This document shows, one piece after another, positions 56,306-64,000 of a stretch of DNA of 64,000 nt. The first letter of the stretch is position 1. Each line of letters starts with the position of its first letter. Origin of the DNA: Thalassoglobus neptunius (GTDB taxonomy: Bacteria > Planctomycetota > Planctomycetia > Planctomycetales > Planctomycetaceae); the NCBI RefSeq assembly GCF_007859735.1, contig NZ_SIHI01000012.1:31099-95098 (forward strand). The letters run 5' to 3'. A program made the position numbers and the translations under genes. Below the pieces are notes generated by a model. It saw nothing but the letters and a program-made list of their open reading frames with translations, was not told the origin of the DNA and ran no database searches.

Positions 56306-56635
56306 CAGAAAGAGCTGAGGACTTACCGATTGCTTCGCCAGGAACCACGCAGTGTGATGGCGGCATCGGACCGGACAATGGGATCTTATCCGGATCAGTT
56401 CGGTTGGGCGAGATCGAGTTCTTCAGAAACCTTTCGTGTTTTTGAACATTCTCGAATCTCCACAACGTTTTCCGGGCAGACGAAGACGTCTTCGATCCGG
56501 CTTCGGCGAGTTGGGAGAAGTCAGTTCCTCCCCAACTCGCAAGCCGAATTCCCAAATTCGCCAGCCTGAACATCACGGACGATGTCGCAGACAAGTTTCG
56601 TTCCACGCTGGTTCGGCGATGCTCGCCAATGCCCA
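56306..56635. other. Intergenic stretch, nothing definite
   Basis: The 330 bp between the large cytochrome gene and the aminotransferase gene, both on the minus strand, show no supported gene, hairpin or repeat by eye. A promoter for the aminotransferase pair should lie here. Confidence 0.5.
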
Positions 56636-59600
56636 CTATTTTTGCTTCTGCGAAAGCAAAAATGCCATCAGATTGTTGAAATCCTCGGCGGGAATCAGCT
56701 CTCCCCAGTTTTCGGGCATGATTGAGATCGGAGAGATCGCTTCGTCGTCGACCAGATTCTTGTCGAACTGAATTTCTTCGCCTTTCTGATTCGCGAGAAC
56801 GATGACGTTGCCCTCTTCCCGTCGAAACAGCCCGGAGTAGATGCGTCCGTTCTCGAGAACGTACAGCCTCGTCCGAAACGCCACATCGATGTTTCTGTTC
56901 GGAGCCAGAACATCTTCGAGAAGACGTTCCATCCCGCGGTTTCCGATTCCGTCCAGTTGCGGACCGATCTGTTTCCCTTTGCCATCGATGGTGTGGCAGG
57001 CCGCACAATTCTTTTCGAAGACCTTTGCCCCCTCAGAAATCGAGGCTGTTTCTGCGTTGAAGCTGTTACGACGTGCTTTGATCATGGCGAGAATGGAATC
57101 GCCGCCGTCAGGGAGTTTCGAACGAATCGCATCCAGCCGGTTGATGATCTCGGAACTTCCCGTTCCTTTGACTTGAGCGACGACGACGTCCGATCTCAAA
57201 ACTTCGGGAGAAATCATTCCCGAATCAATCAAATCGGCGAGCTTGGTCGCTCCCTGCGGCGAACGGGACAGTGTTCGGGCGAAAGTTGTCTGGAGCCTCA
57301 ACGGAAGCGTTTTCAGAACCGCGACCTGTGCTTCTTCATCCTGAGTCGACAAAGCATCGGCGATTGAGTTCAGCAGAACCGTCGAGACATCCGGCTCAGC
57401 GAAAACAGCAAGCAAGCCAACCGGAGTCTCCTCTGACTGCGAACCAGCGATGAGCGTCAATGCTGCATACCTTACCTGCCCCGCTTCATTTGGGTTCATG
57501 GCGATGAGGCCGAATTCTTTGAGGAATTCTTTCGCTCCCAATCGTTCACTTAAGTTCGAAGCGGCAATCAGGCGTTGCCGGCCTTGCGCGAGACTTTGCG
57601 TCGGCAACTGAACCACGGGCGGGCTGATTTCCCCGATCGCGATCCATGCATACGCTGACAGGTCAATGCCATCGACAACTTTAAGGATCCCCGTCTTGCC
57701 AGCGAACTCTTCGAGATCCCACTCAACCCGGCGTGCTGTATCATTTCTGGGGGCGTATGCGATCCGGACTGGTTCGTCATCTCCCTCCACAGTCAAGCTG
57801 ACATAGTTGTTCATCACCGGTTCTTTTGTCGGAAATCCGAGATGCCCGCAGACATAGAACGACAACTTCTCCGGGATGGGAAATGGCTTCGACATCAGAA
57901 CTCCACGAGCGGTTTCCCCTCCGGGAAGACTGCTCATAAAGAGTTGTGAATGTTGAGCGTCTTCACGCGTTCGCCACTCCATATCCCATTTTCCGATCGC
58001 CGAACCTTCATTCGCCAGCTGCTGCCAGTCTCCCATTCCGGGACCGCGTTCATGTAATACGCGTGCAATCACTTCGCATCCCCAGGTGTTCATCGAATCC
58101 GGAATGCTCTCGCCCTGTTGGCGAAGCCCTTCTTCCATTGATTGCAGCAGTCCCAGCTGAGTATCGAGATCCGCCGAGTATCTTGTTCGCGCTAACTCGA
58201 CGAGCTGCGGGATTTCCTGGCTCTCGAGCGTTCGGGCTGCCATGCGGACGACGGTTTGCAACTCGTCGCCGGGCAACTCAACCTGATCAATCGCAGAAAG
58301 GAGGAATCGAGCGGACGCCGTCGAATGAACAGCTAGACTGACAGACGCCAGTAGCTCGACCTCATCATCCTTGGGATTCAACTTCGCGACGACGTCATAA
58401 GCCCCAGACAACTGACATGTTGACTTAAGAGCTATTTTAATCGCGTGCTTTAACTGAACGTCGCTGCTGGACGCTTGCGAATACGCTTGAAGCAAATTCG
58501 CTATTACATTCGTATCGGGATGGCCTGCAAACGCGAGAGCACTGGCACGACGAACCATTGGGTCGGAATCGCTCAGCCCGCGAGAAGCAATCTGCTGATC
58601 ACCGGCCGACCAGTTCTTCCTCGTCTCGAGAATCCGTTGCACATGCACACGTACCAGACTCGATTCACTTTCACTTTCTGCTGCAAGTTCCTGATCCGAC
58701 AAACCTCCCAGACGCGCGAGCGACCAGAGAAGTCCGACTGTCTGTCTGGCATCGTCTGAGTTTTTGAGAGCCGCTTTCAACTCCGGAACAGCCTCTGTTC
58801 CGCATCGATCGACAAGCTGCTCGACGACTCGGCTGACGTAAGGGACATTCGGATCGGCGAGCAATGGAATCAATTGTGTGGCCGTCAACTTTGTAAGATC
58901 TTGAGGACGTTCCTCGTCTCCCGCCTCATCCGTTCTGACGACTCGCCAGATCCGACCGCGAAAACGATCACGTCCCGGATGGTTGAGCGGAACTTCGTAG
59001 TGCCCGATAATTCGATTGTAGAAGTCTGCGATATAAAGCGCTCCGTCGGGGCCGCACTGCATGTCGACTGGACGAAACCAGGGATCTGCTGAAACGAGAA
59101 AGTCTTCCTGTTCAATCACTCGAGGACTTGATCCGTCGTACTCCAACGTGTCCCGATGAATGCGGCTCGTCATCACATTTCCGACGAACAGATTGTCCCG
59201 GTACGCTTCGGGATATCGATCATCGGTGTAAATCGTCAGTCCCGCGATTGCCGTTGAGCCGTGCAGATGCCCCATGACCGGCGGCACGTAACCGAGCCCA
59301 TCGTGCGGTTTCCCGAAACTTTCGTAATAGCCGCCTTTCAAAAGCAGCGTCACGGGCTTGGTGTGACAGTCAGACGAATACAAATCTCCCCACGCATCAA
59401 AAGCCATTCCAAACGGGTTCACCTGCCCATGGCCAATGTGCTCAATGCGAGAACCGTCGATGCGAAAGCGGTAGGTGTTTCCGCTTTGCATGGACACGGT
59501 ATTTCCGTCTTTGCCTGCGACAGATGATTGATTGTTAAACCCGTGACAGGCATACATCCAACCATCCATTCCTCGTCGGAACGAATTGTTCAATCCGTGT

Positions 59601-60121
59601 GTATCTCGAGAGTAATCGAACGGTCCGTATAAAACTTCACTCGTATCCGAAATCCCATCTCCATCGGTGTCTCGATAAAATGTAATGTTCGGAATCGAGA
59701 AGGCGATCACGCCATCTTTGTAAGGATACAGCCCGATCGGAATGGTGATCCCTTCGACGAAAGTCGTGAACTTGTCAGCGCGCCCATCTCCATCGGTATC
59801 TTCCAGAACGCGGATGCTATCCGTGGCCTCCTCAGTGAAATTTGGAAACGGATAGTCATTCGACCCCGACATCCACAGTCGCCCTCGCGCATCGAATGCC
59901 AGATTCATGGGCTTTTGAATATCCGGTTCACTCGCGAAGAGTTGAACTTCGAAACCTTCCGGAACGGCAAACTGCAAGCGTTCTTCATCCGGAGTTAAGG
60001 GATCCGTTTCGCGGACCTGCTGTCCGAAATCCTGTCCCTGAACGCTGCGAAGCCCAGACAGGGCAATCAAGACAATGCCAAGCAATCGAATACGCAATTT
60101 CAACAACGGTCTCTCACTCAA
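56636..60121 (-). CDS. Large PVC-type membrane-bound dehydrogenase-like protein with HEAT repeats and cytochrome c domain
   Basis: The 1161-residue secreted protein begins with a signal peptide (RIRLLGIVLIALSGLRSVQGQ). Residues about 40-440 are propeller-like (FEVQLFASEPDIQKPMNLAFDARGRLWMSGS, DTDGDGRADKFTTFVEGITIPIGLY, PFGMAFDAWGDLYSSDCHTKP). Helical HEAT-like repeats and a beta domain follow. The haem motif C1039-A-A-C-H1043 sits in a cytochrome c domain (HTIDGKGKQIGPQLDGIGNRG) with MPENWGEL as a likely distal Met. This architecture is common in Planctomycetes; the substrate is thought to be sugar or alcohol, but is not shown. Confidence 0.9.
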   Translation of the reverse strand: MSERPLLKLRIRLLGIVLIALSGLRSVQGQDFGQQVRETDPLTPDEERLQFAVPEGFEVQLFASEPDIQKPMNLAFDARGRLWMSGSNDYPFPNFTEEATDSIRVLEDTDGDGRADKFTTFVEGITIPIGLYPYKDGVIAFSIPNITFYRDTDGDGISDTSEVLYGPFDYSRDTHGLNNSFRRGMDGWMYACHGFNNQSSVAGKDGNTVSMQSGNTYRFRIDGSRIEHIGHGQVNPFGMAFDAWGDLYSSDCHTKPVTLLLKGGYYESFGKPHDGLGYVPPVMGHLHGSTAIAGLTIYTDDRYPEAYRDNLFVGNVMTSRIHRDTLEYDGSSPRVIEQEDFLVSADPWFRPVDMQCGPDGALYIADFYNRIIGHYEVPLNHPGRDRFRGRIWRVVRTDEAGDEERPQDLTKLTATQLIPLLADPNVPYVSRVVEQLVDRCGTEAVPELKAALKNSDDARQTVGLLWSLARLGGLSDQELAAESESESSLVRVHVQRILETRKNWSAGDQQIASRGLSDSDPMVRRASALAFAGHPDTNVIANLLQAYSQASSSDVQLKHAIKIALKSTCQLSGAYDVVAKLNPKDDEVELLASVSLAVHSTASARFLLSAIDQVELPGDELQTVVRMAARTLESQEIPQLVELARTRYSADLDTQLGLLQSMEEGLRQQGESIPDSMNTWGCEVIARVLHERGPGMGDWQQLANEGSAIGKWDMEWRTREDAQHSQLFMSSLPGGETARGVLMSKPFPIPEKLSFYVCGHLGFPTKEPVMNNYVSLTVEGDDEPVRIAYAPRNDTARRVEWDLEEFAGKTGILKVVDGIDLSAYAWIAIGEISPPVVQLPTQSLAQGRQRLIAASNLSERLGAKEFLKEFGLIAMNPNEAGQVRYAALTLIAGSQSEETPVGLLAVFAEPDVSTVLLNSIADALSTQDEEAQVAVLKTLPLRLQTTFARTLSRSPQGATKLADLIDSGMISPEVLRSDVVVAQVKGTGSSEIINRLDAIRSKLPDGGDSILAMIKARRNSFNAETASISEGAKVFEKNCAACHTIDGKGKQIGPQLDGIGNRGMERLLEDVLAPNRNIDVAFRTRLYVLENGRIYSGLFRREEGNVIVLANQKGEEIQFDKNLVDDEAISPISIMPENWGELIPAEDFNNLMAFLLSQKQK

Positions 60122-60356
60122 TCAAAAGGGGTTCATCATGTCCAACAAACACTTACCGATACGTTTTGAACATCATGACGCATCGCCGGAAAAACTGCCA
60201 GCGACACCGTCGCTGCATCCGGGACAAGAGGAACAAGCCTCTTTTTCAATACACGACGACAGACATCTGTCTCGCGAACTGCGACAACCCCAATCACGAC
60301 ACCGTTCTCGGTGTTAGCGTCAGTTGTCCCCTTTGTTTGTGAAATCCCTCATCACG

Positions 60357-61901
60357 ATGAAACAGCGTGTCGCAGACATTCTCGTCGTCCTTCTGGCCGT
60401 AGCGCCGTCCTATTCGGTCTATGCTGCGCATTGGATGCAATCGGAGGGAGCAACCGGGTTCATTCAGTACGACATGCCGTACTACAGCGCGAACGGCCGC
60501 GAAGTTTTCGAAAACGGAAACGGAATCGCCGGTGCCAACCCGTTCGATCCTCAACCGGATGCTCCGGTCGTCTACGCACAATGGTTTCCTTGGCTGCTCG
60601 GGACTGCCGTCACTCAAGTCGGGATTCCGCCAGAAGTCATCTTCTGTTCGATTGGTCTCATTGCCGGAGTTATCACCAGTTGGTTCACCCTTCTGATTGT
60701 CCGCTCACTCCTCACGCATCACGAACACGAGAGGCTTGTCTTCTTGCTGGCAATGTGGGGAGGAGGAGCACTGGCGCTTGCGCAGGTTGTGATCAATTTC
60801 ATCACCCACGAACACCCCTTCCATCTCATCCTCAACTTCGACCTCGGCGGCGGATGGTGGTTCTTTTCCTGGGGACGAAATCTGCTCCTTCCGACGGAAG
60901 CTCTGTATCATGCTTTCGTCGCAGCCGCATGGTATTGCGTCATCAAACGACGAGAATGGACAGCGGTCGCGCTCGTGACAATCCTCGCAGCGACGCATCC
61001 CTTCAGCGGCGTCCAACATCTCCTTGTCATGGGAAGCTGGAATCTCTTCCAATTGCTCGTCTGGAAAGATCGACAGGCACTCTTCCGAGGATTGACACTG
61101 ACCGTCGTACTCGGCCTGTTCCTCACTTATTACTTCGGATTCCTGGAGTCCTTCCCCGAACACCGTGACCTGCGCGAAACGTGGACGCTGAACTGGAGTG
61201 TTCCAACAATCGTCCTGCTACTGGCCTATGGCCCGGTCGCAACTCTCGCTGCGGCGCGACTTCTGTTTCAGCCACGAACCCGAAGCCCGGAGATCTGGTT
61301 CTTTGTCGTCGCTGGCCTGATTTCGTTTTTGCTGATCAAGCACGACCTCTTTATCACTCCGCATCAACCGTTGCACTTCACACGCGGATACGTCTGGATG
61401 CCGCTCTTCCTGCTCGGTCTGCCGGTGATCCAGTCGTTGACGAACTCAATGTTTCACATCCAGCCGATGTTCCTCCGAGTTGTCTGCATCGCGATTTCCG
61501 TTCCCCTCGCCTGCTTCGACAACATCTGCTTCATCGGCCACTCAACTCAACATCCCGAACCGCAACTTTCCCTGCCGACTCCGGTTCGCGACATCTTCGA
61601 AACTCTCAACGAACACGAAGCGACAGGTGTCTTCCTGTGTGCCGACGAAGATGTCAGCTACCTCTCCGCCACGTTCACCCCTGTCCGCCCTTACTTCGGA
61701 CACAAGTTCAACACTCCAGACTTTGCAGAGCGAAAAAAACAGGTCCTCGCCTGGGCATCCGGCGAGCCAATCGACGACTGGTTCAACCCGATCGACCTCA
61801 TCCTCCTCCGCCCCGAAGACCCAACAGATCTTCTCCCCTCCAACAACTGGCAACTCCTCAAAGAATCCAACAACTACCGCCTCTACACACAATCGCCTTG
61901 A
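60357..61901 (+). CDS. Polytopic membrane protein, possible glycosyltransferase-like
   Basis: From ATG 60357 the 514-residue protein begins MKQRVADILVVLLAVAPSYSVYAAHWMQ, and has about ten to twelve hydrophobic helices (IFCSIGLIAGVITSWFTLLI, LVFLLAMWGGGALALAQVVI, ALVTILAATHPFSG, LTLTVVLGLFLTYYFGFL). The last 130 residues are soluble (ISVPLACFDN to RLYTQSP). The pattern resembles integral GT-C-like glycosyltransferases, with QYDMPYYSANGREVFEN in the first loop, but no defining motif is certain. Longer frames begin at TTG 60324 or GTG 60339. Confidence 0.7.
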   Translation: MKQRVADILVVLLAVAPSYSVYAAHWMQSEGATGFIQYDMPYYSANGREVFENGNGIAGANPFDPQPDAPVVYAQWFPWLLGTAVTQVGIPPEVIFCSIGLIAGVITSWFTLLIVRSLLTHHEHERLVFLLAMWGGGALALAQVVINFITHEHPFHLILNFDLGGGWWFFSWGRNLLLPTEALYHAFVAAAWYCVIKRREWTAVALVTILAATHPFSGVQHLLVMGSWNLFQLLVWKDRQALFRGLTLTVVLGLFLTYYFGFLESFPEHRDLRETWTLNWSVPTIVLLLAYGPVATLAAARLLFQPRTRSPEIWFFVVAGLISFLLIKHDLFITPHQPLHFTRGYVWMPLFLLGLPVIQSLTNSMFHIQPMFLRVVCIAISVPLACFDNICFIGHSTQHPEPQLSLPTPVRDIFETLNEHEATGVFLCADEDVSYLSATFTPVRPYFGHKFNTPDFAERKKQVLAWASGEPIDDWFNPIDLILLRPEDPTDLLPSNNWQLLKESNNYRLYTQSP

Positions 61902-62278
61902 TTAGACAGTGATATTGCTTGGGCAACTGCACGGCCAGATGCGGACACTTCAGTGAAGCTACCGTCCCTACGGAGAAGGTAGGTGTACGCCTGCCCTACA
62001 CTGACACCACAAGTGACCAGAGAAACCCATCCAAGCAAGCAAGCGTATCGCATTCGTGCTACAACACTTGATGATCGCGATGGAGCCTCCTCAAATGCAC
62101 AAAATTTTGCCAATAAACTCCTTGCAGCTTATTGTGATTCGAATGGAAAATCGATTTCAGGTAATATCTTGCCCCACGCCTACTGCGAACTGTCGCATCG
62201 GCGCAAGTTGAATTGCCTTAGACTTTGATTGAATACGCGAAGAGTCGAGAGCTATCTCGCCCCCTTGTTGAGTTTCCA
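61902..62278. other. Stretch before the nuclease gene
   Basis: No firm gene is present in these 377 bp. A minus-strand frame at 61883-62113 contains MRYACLLGWVSLVTCGVSVG, a signal-like segment followed by AYTYLLRRDGSFTEVSASGR, about 55 residues. It overlaps the end of the membrane-protein gene and could be a small secreted protein or a remnant. GC content falls towards the right. Confidence 0.4.
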
Positions 62279-63229
62279 ATGAATGTAACATTTCACTATC
62301 CCCCGGATTTGATGAGCCTTCTCGTCGACACAATTCCCCTGCTATGTCGTTCAAAAGAAGACACATTGCTGTTCATCAAAGGAGCAGGTGTCGCCGATTC
62401 ACTGACATCCGATCTTTGGAACAAAGTTCGAACAGATCGTCGCAACATCAACAAATACGAAATTGTGCGAACTGTTCTTTGCAGATTGAATGAACAAGAA
62501 GAATTACTACTTCGTCCACGACGAGAAATCTTAAAACGTGTGGTCGAGTTCGACGATTTTTCTACTTGTTGGCCCGACGATCGCCTAAAAGCACAAGGTT
62601 TGGTCGCGCAGGTTCAAAAGCTCGTCAATGTTAAGGACTCTTTTACTCGATTGAAAGATGAGCATGAACGGGAAAGGCAAAAGAACATTTCAAGGAATGA
62701 AGCGGCAAGCCAACAATTGCAGAATCGCCGTTCAGTCATTGAGAAGTTAAAGTCTGAATTCTTCGGGTTGTTTTCATTGGAAAATCCCCAACTCAGGGGA
62801 AAACGATTGGAGGACGTACTCAACCGTTTGTTCGAATTCTACGGTATTTGCGTGCGGGAAGCGTTTACGGTCACAGGCGATAGTAGCGAAGGCATACTTG
62901 AGCAAATCGACGGAGTCATCGAACTCGACGGTCACCTGCACTTTGTGGAAATGAAATGGTGGAACAAACCAGTAGGTGTGAGTGAGATTTCTGAGCACAT
63001 GATGCGGGTGTTCTTTCGCGCAGAGGCTCGTGCCATCATTATCTCAGCGTCTGAATTCACAAAACCTGCTGTCAGATCGTGCAAAGAAGCACTTTCGCAA
63101 AAGGTAGTTACGCTATGTACGTTGCAGGAGTTCGTAATGGTACTTGAGAACCAGACTGATTTGGCTGACTTTCTTCGAAGAAAAGTCCAGACCACGATCA
63201 TGGAAAAGAATCCTTTTCCTCAATTGTGA
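62279..63229 (+). CDS. PD-(D/E)XK restriction endonuclease-like protein
   Basis: The ATG at 62279 gives 316 residues (a TTG at 62225 adds 18). The N-terminal domain (about 5-105, VTFHYPPDLMSLLVDTIPLLCRSKEDTLLFIKGAGV) is helical and of unknown role. A coiled linker follows (TRLKDEHERERQKN). The C-terminal domain has QIDGVI (Asp211) and HFVEMKWW (Glu224, Lys226), the PD-(D/E)XK site of Mrr-like nucleases. No methyltransferase gene is adjacent, so it may be a stand-alone, modification-dependent nuclease. The gene is AT-rich compared with its left-hand neighbours, as expected for acquired defence DNA. Confidence 0.82.
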   Translation: MNVTFHYPPDLMSLLVDTIPLLCRSKEDTLLFIKGAGVADSLTSDLWNKVRTDRRNINKYEIVRTVLCRLNEQEELLLRPRREILKRVVEFDDFSTCWPDDRLKAQGLVAQVQKLVNVKDSFTRLKDEHERERQKNISRNEAASQQLQNRRSVIEKLKSEFFGLFSLENPQLRGKRLEDVLNRLFEFYGICVREAFTVTGDSSEGILEQIDGVIELDGHLHFVEMKWWNKPVGVSEISEHMMRVFFRAEARAIIISASEFTKPAVRSCKEALSQKVVTLCTLQEFVMVLENQTDLADFLRRKVQTTIMEKNPFPQL

Positions 63230-63486
63230 GACATACCAGAATGATCGTCTTTTTCAGTAATAGTATTAAATTAGCACGAGTGCCATTCCCTCTCCCGTGT
63301 GGGCTGTTTTTCGGTTTCGCCGACGATGTTCGAACTCCATCCCGGAACTCGCAAGTCCGGTTAAAGCGGAACGCTGTAAGCGTCTCCCCAAAATTGTAGG
63401 AGCCTGTCCTGCACGACATTTAAGGGAGAATAGGCGGACTTTAAACAGGTTGGATTTTGTGAGCAGTAATCATCGTCGATGCGGAC

Positions 63487-63951
63487 TTAAGGTTCCGAAA
63501 TCGTGGACTGGCCACTTGTCATTTGCGTCACTTCGAATACAGCAGAACCGCTGACCGGAGCAACCTCGAGTTTTCTTGCCACAAAACCTGACTCCGCAAG
63601 CAGGTCTTGTATTTCTGAGTCTGAAAAAAGTTCATCTGTGAGGACCAACTTTTCTTTTACATTCGACTCGATCAATGCACTCACAGCGTTGACCGTCCGT
63701 CCCGCGTAGTCGCTTCGACCATCAGTGATCGTTTTCACGATCGCCCCCCGGTGCATTGCGATTCGCAGAGCGGGAACATCCTCAGCTTGATCTGTGGAAA
63801 CATTCTCAGACAAGAGTTCAAGTACGGACGTAATGGCTGTTCGCGCGTCGCGAAAATCCGTCAAGATCCGGTCGTGTAGACATCGGTCAGAAAACGTAGC
63901 GCTCGACGGAGAGGGTGTGACGGAATAAAAGCGTAGCGCCCAGATGATCAC
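63487..63951 (-). pseudogene. Fragment of a class III adenylate/guanylate cyclase domain
   Basis: The C-terminal part reads PALRIAMHRGAIVKTITDGR then SDYAGRTVNAVSALIESNVKEKLVLTDELF, matching the end of a class III cyclase domain (LRIGIHTG...DY.GxTVNxAxRL). The metal-binding Asp pair and the rest of the domain are missing. Upstream of residue about 30 the frame runs into sequence with no cyclase likeness, containing CGTAGCGC twice (63895, 63932), then a TGA 63960. It is probably a truncated remnant, though the frame is open for 154 codons. Confidence 0.5.
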
Positions 63952-64000
63952 TTGTTGTCAGGTGTTCAGACTTTTGGTTTTCACCATTTGTTTGAACTGA

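Noticed and set aside
55974..57008. Minus-strand open frame of about 344 codons
   Set aside because: It overlaps the end of the 1161-residue cytochrome protein and the aminotransferase in another frame, and reads as Arg/Ser-rich shadow sequence.
1..64000. tRNA or rRNA genes and CRISPR arrays
   Set aside because: No cloverleaf with a GTTCGA-type T-loop and CCA-end, no rRNA-like block and no regularly spaced repeat was found by eye.

Overview
This window looks like chromosome from a planctomycete (order Planctomycetales) of moderate GC. The evidence is the gene families. There is a DUF1559 prepilin-like protein paired with a small surface lipoprotein. There are two eukaryotic-type Ser/Thr kinases, one in a run with a degenerate FHA protein. 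There is a 1161-residue secreted protein with an N-terminal propeller-like region, a HEAT-like middle and a C-terminal cytochrome c domain. A Tat-exported TIM-barrel isomerase, a Gfo/Idh/MocA oxidoreductase and many lineage-specific membrane or coiled-coil proteins are also present. Housekeeping genes are scattered rather than held in classical operons: def, aspS, scpB, glmS, dapF, ruvB, an erpA-like gene, recG, rnhA, infA, pnp and rpsO. I saw no tRNA, rRNA, CRISPR array, transposase or prophage genes.

Layout. 1-7.5 kb (minus strand): start of a CYTH-domain gene, def, a small conserved protein, a TPR protein, a Ser/Thr kinase with a GYF_2-like module, and aspS. 7.7-13 kb (minus): FHA-like protein, Ser/Thr kinase and membrane protein in one run, then a coiled-coil protein. 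13.3-20 kb: a coiled-coil membrane protein, a divergent pair (short beta-rich protein and mini kinase-like protein), a lipoprotein, an SGNH-like protein that has lost its serine and carries a 15-bp minisatellite, scpB, and a secreted helical protein. 20-36.7 kb: glmS, dapF, a Tat isomerase, a TPR lipoprotein, ruvB, a UbiA-family prenyltransferase, an A-type Fe-S carrier, a large membrane protein, an oxidoreductase, and the lipoprotein/DUF1559 pair closed by a strong terminator. 37-39 kb: a possible three-gene run of a GcvH-like lipoyl protein, a two-cluster ferredoxin and a VOC protein. 39-46.7 kb: recG, rnhA, infA, then rpsO, pnp and an orphan histidine kinase. 47-51.6 kb: two paralogous membrane-anchored vWA-like proteins. 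51.7-62 kb: galM, a beta-helix protein, a DUF2461 gene interrupted by an in-frame TGA, an aminotransferase overlapping a small membrane protein, the 1161-residue cytochrome protein, and a polytopic membrane protein. 62-64 kb: a PD-(D/E)XK nuclease-like gene and a fragment of a class III cyclase, which look like accessory DNA.

The items most worth a second look are the lipoyl-carrier/ferredoxin run, the paired vWA proteins, the mini-kinase with its divergent partner, the interrupted DUF2461 gene, a dispersed intergenic repeat with two conserved blocks at fixed spacing, and the hairpins of the rpsO leader. Start codons were moved from the longest frame wherever a ribosome binding site or family alignment favoured an internal start. 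All functions are inferred from motifs read by eye; no search was run.
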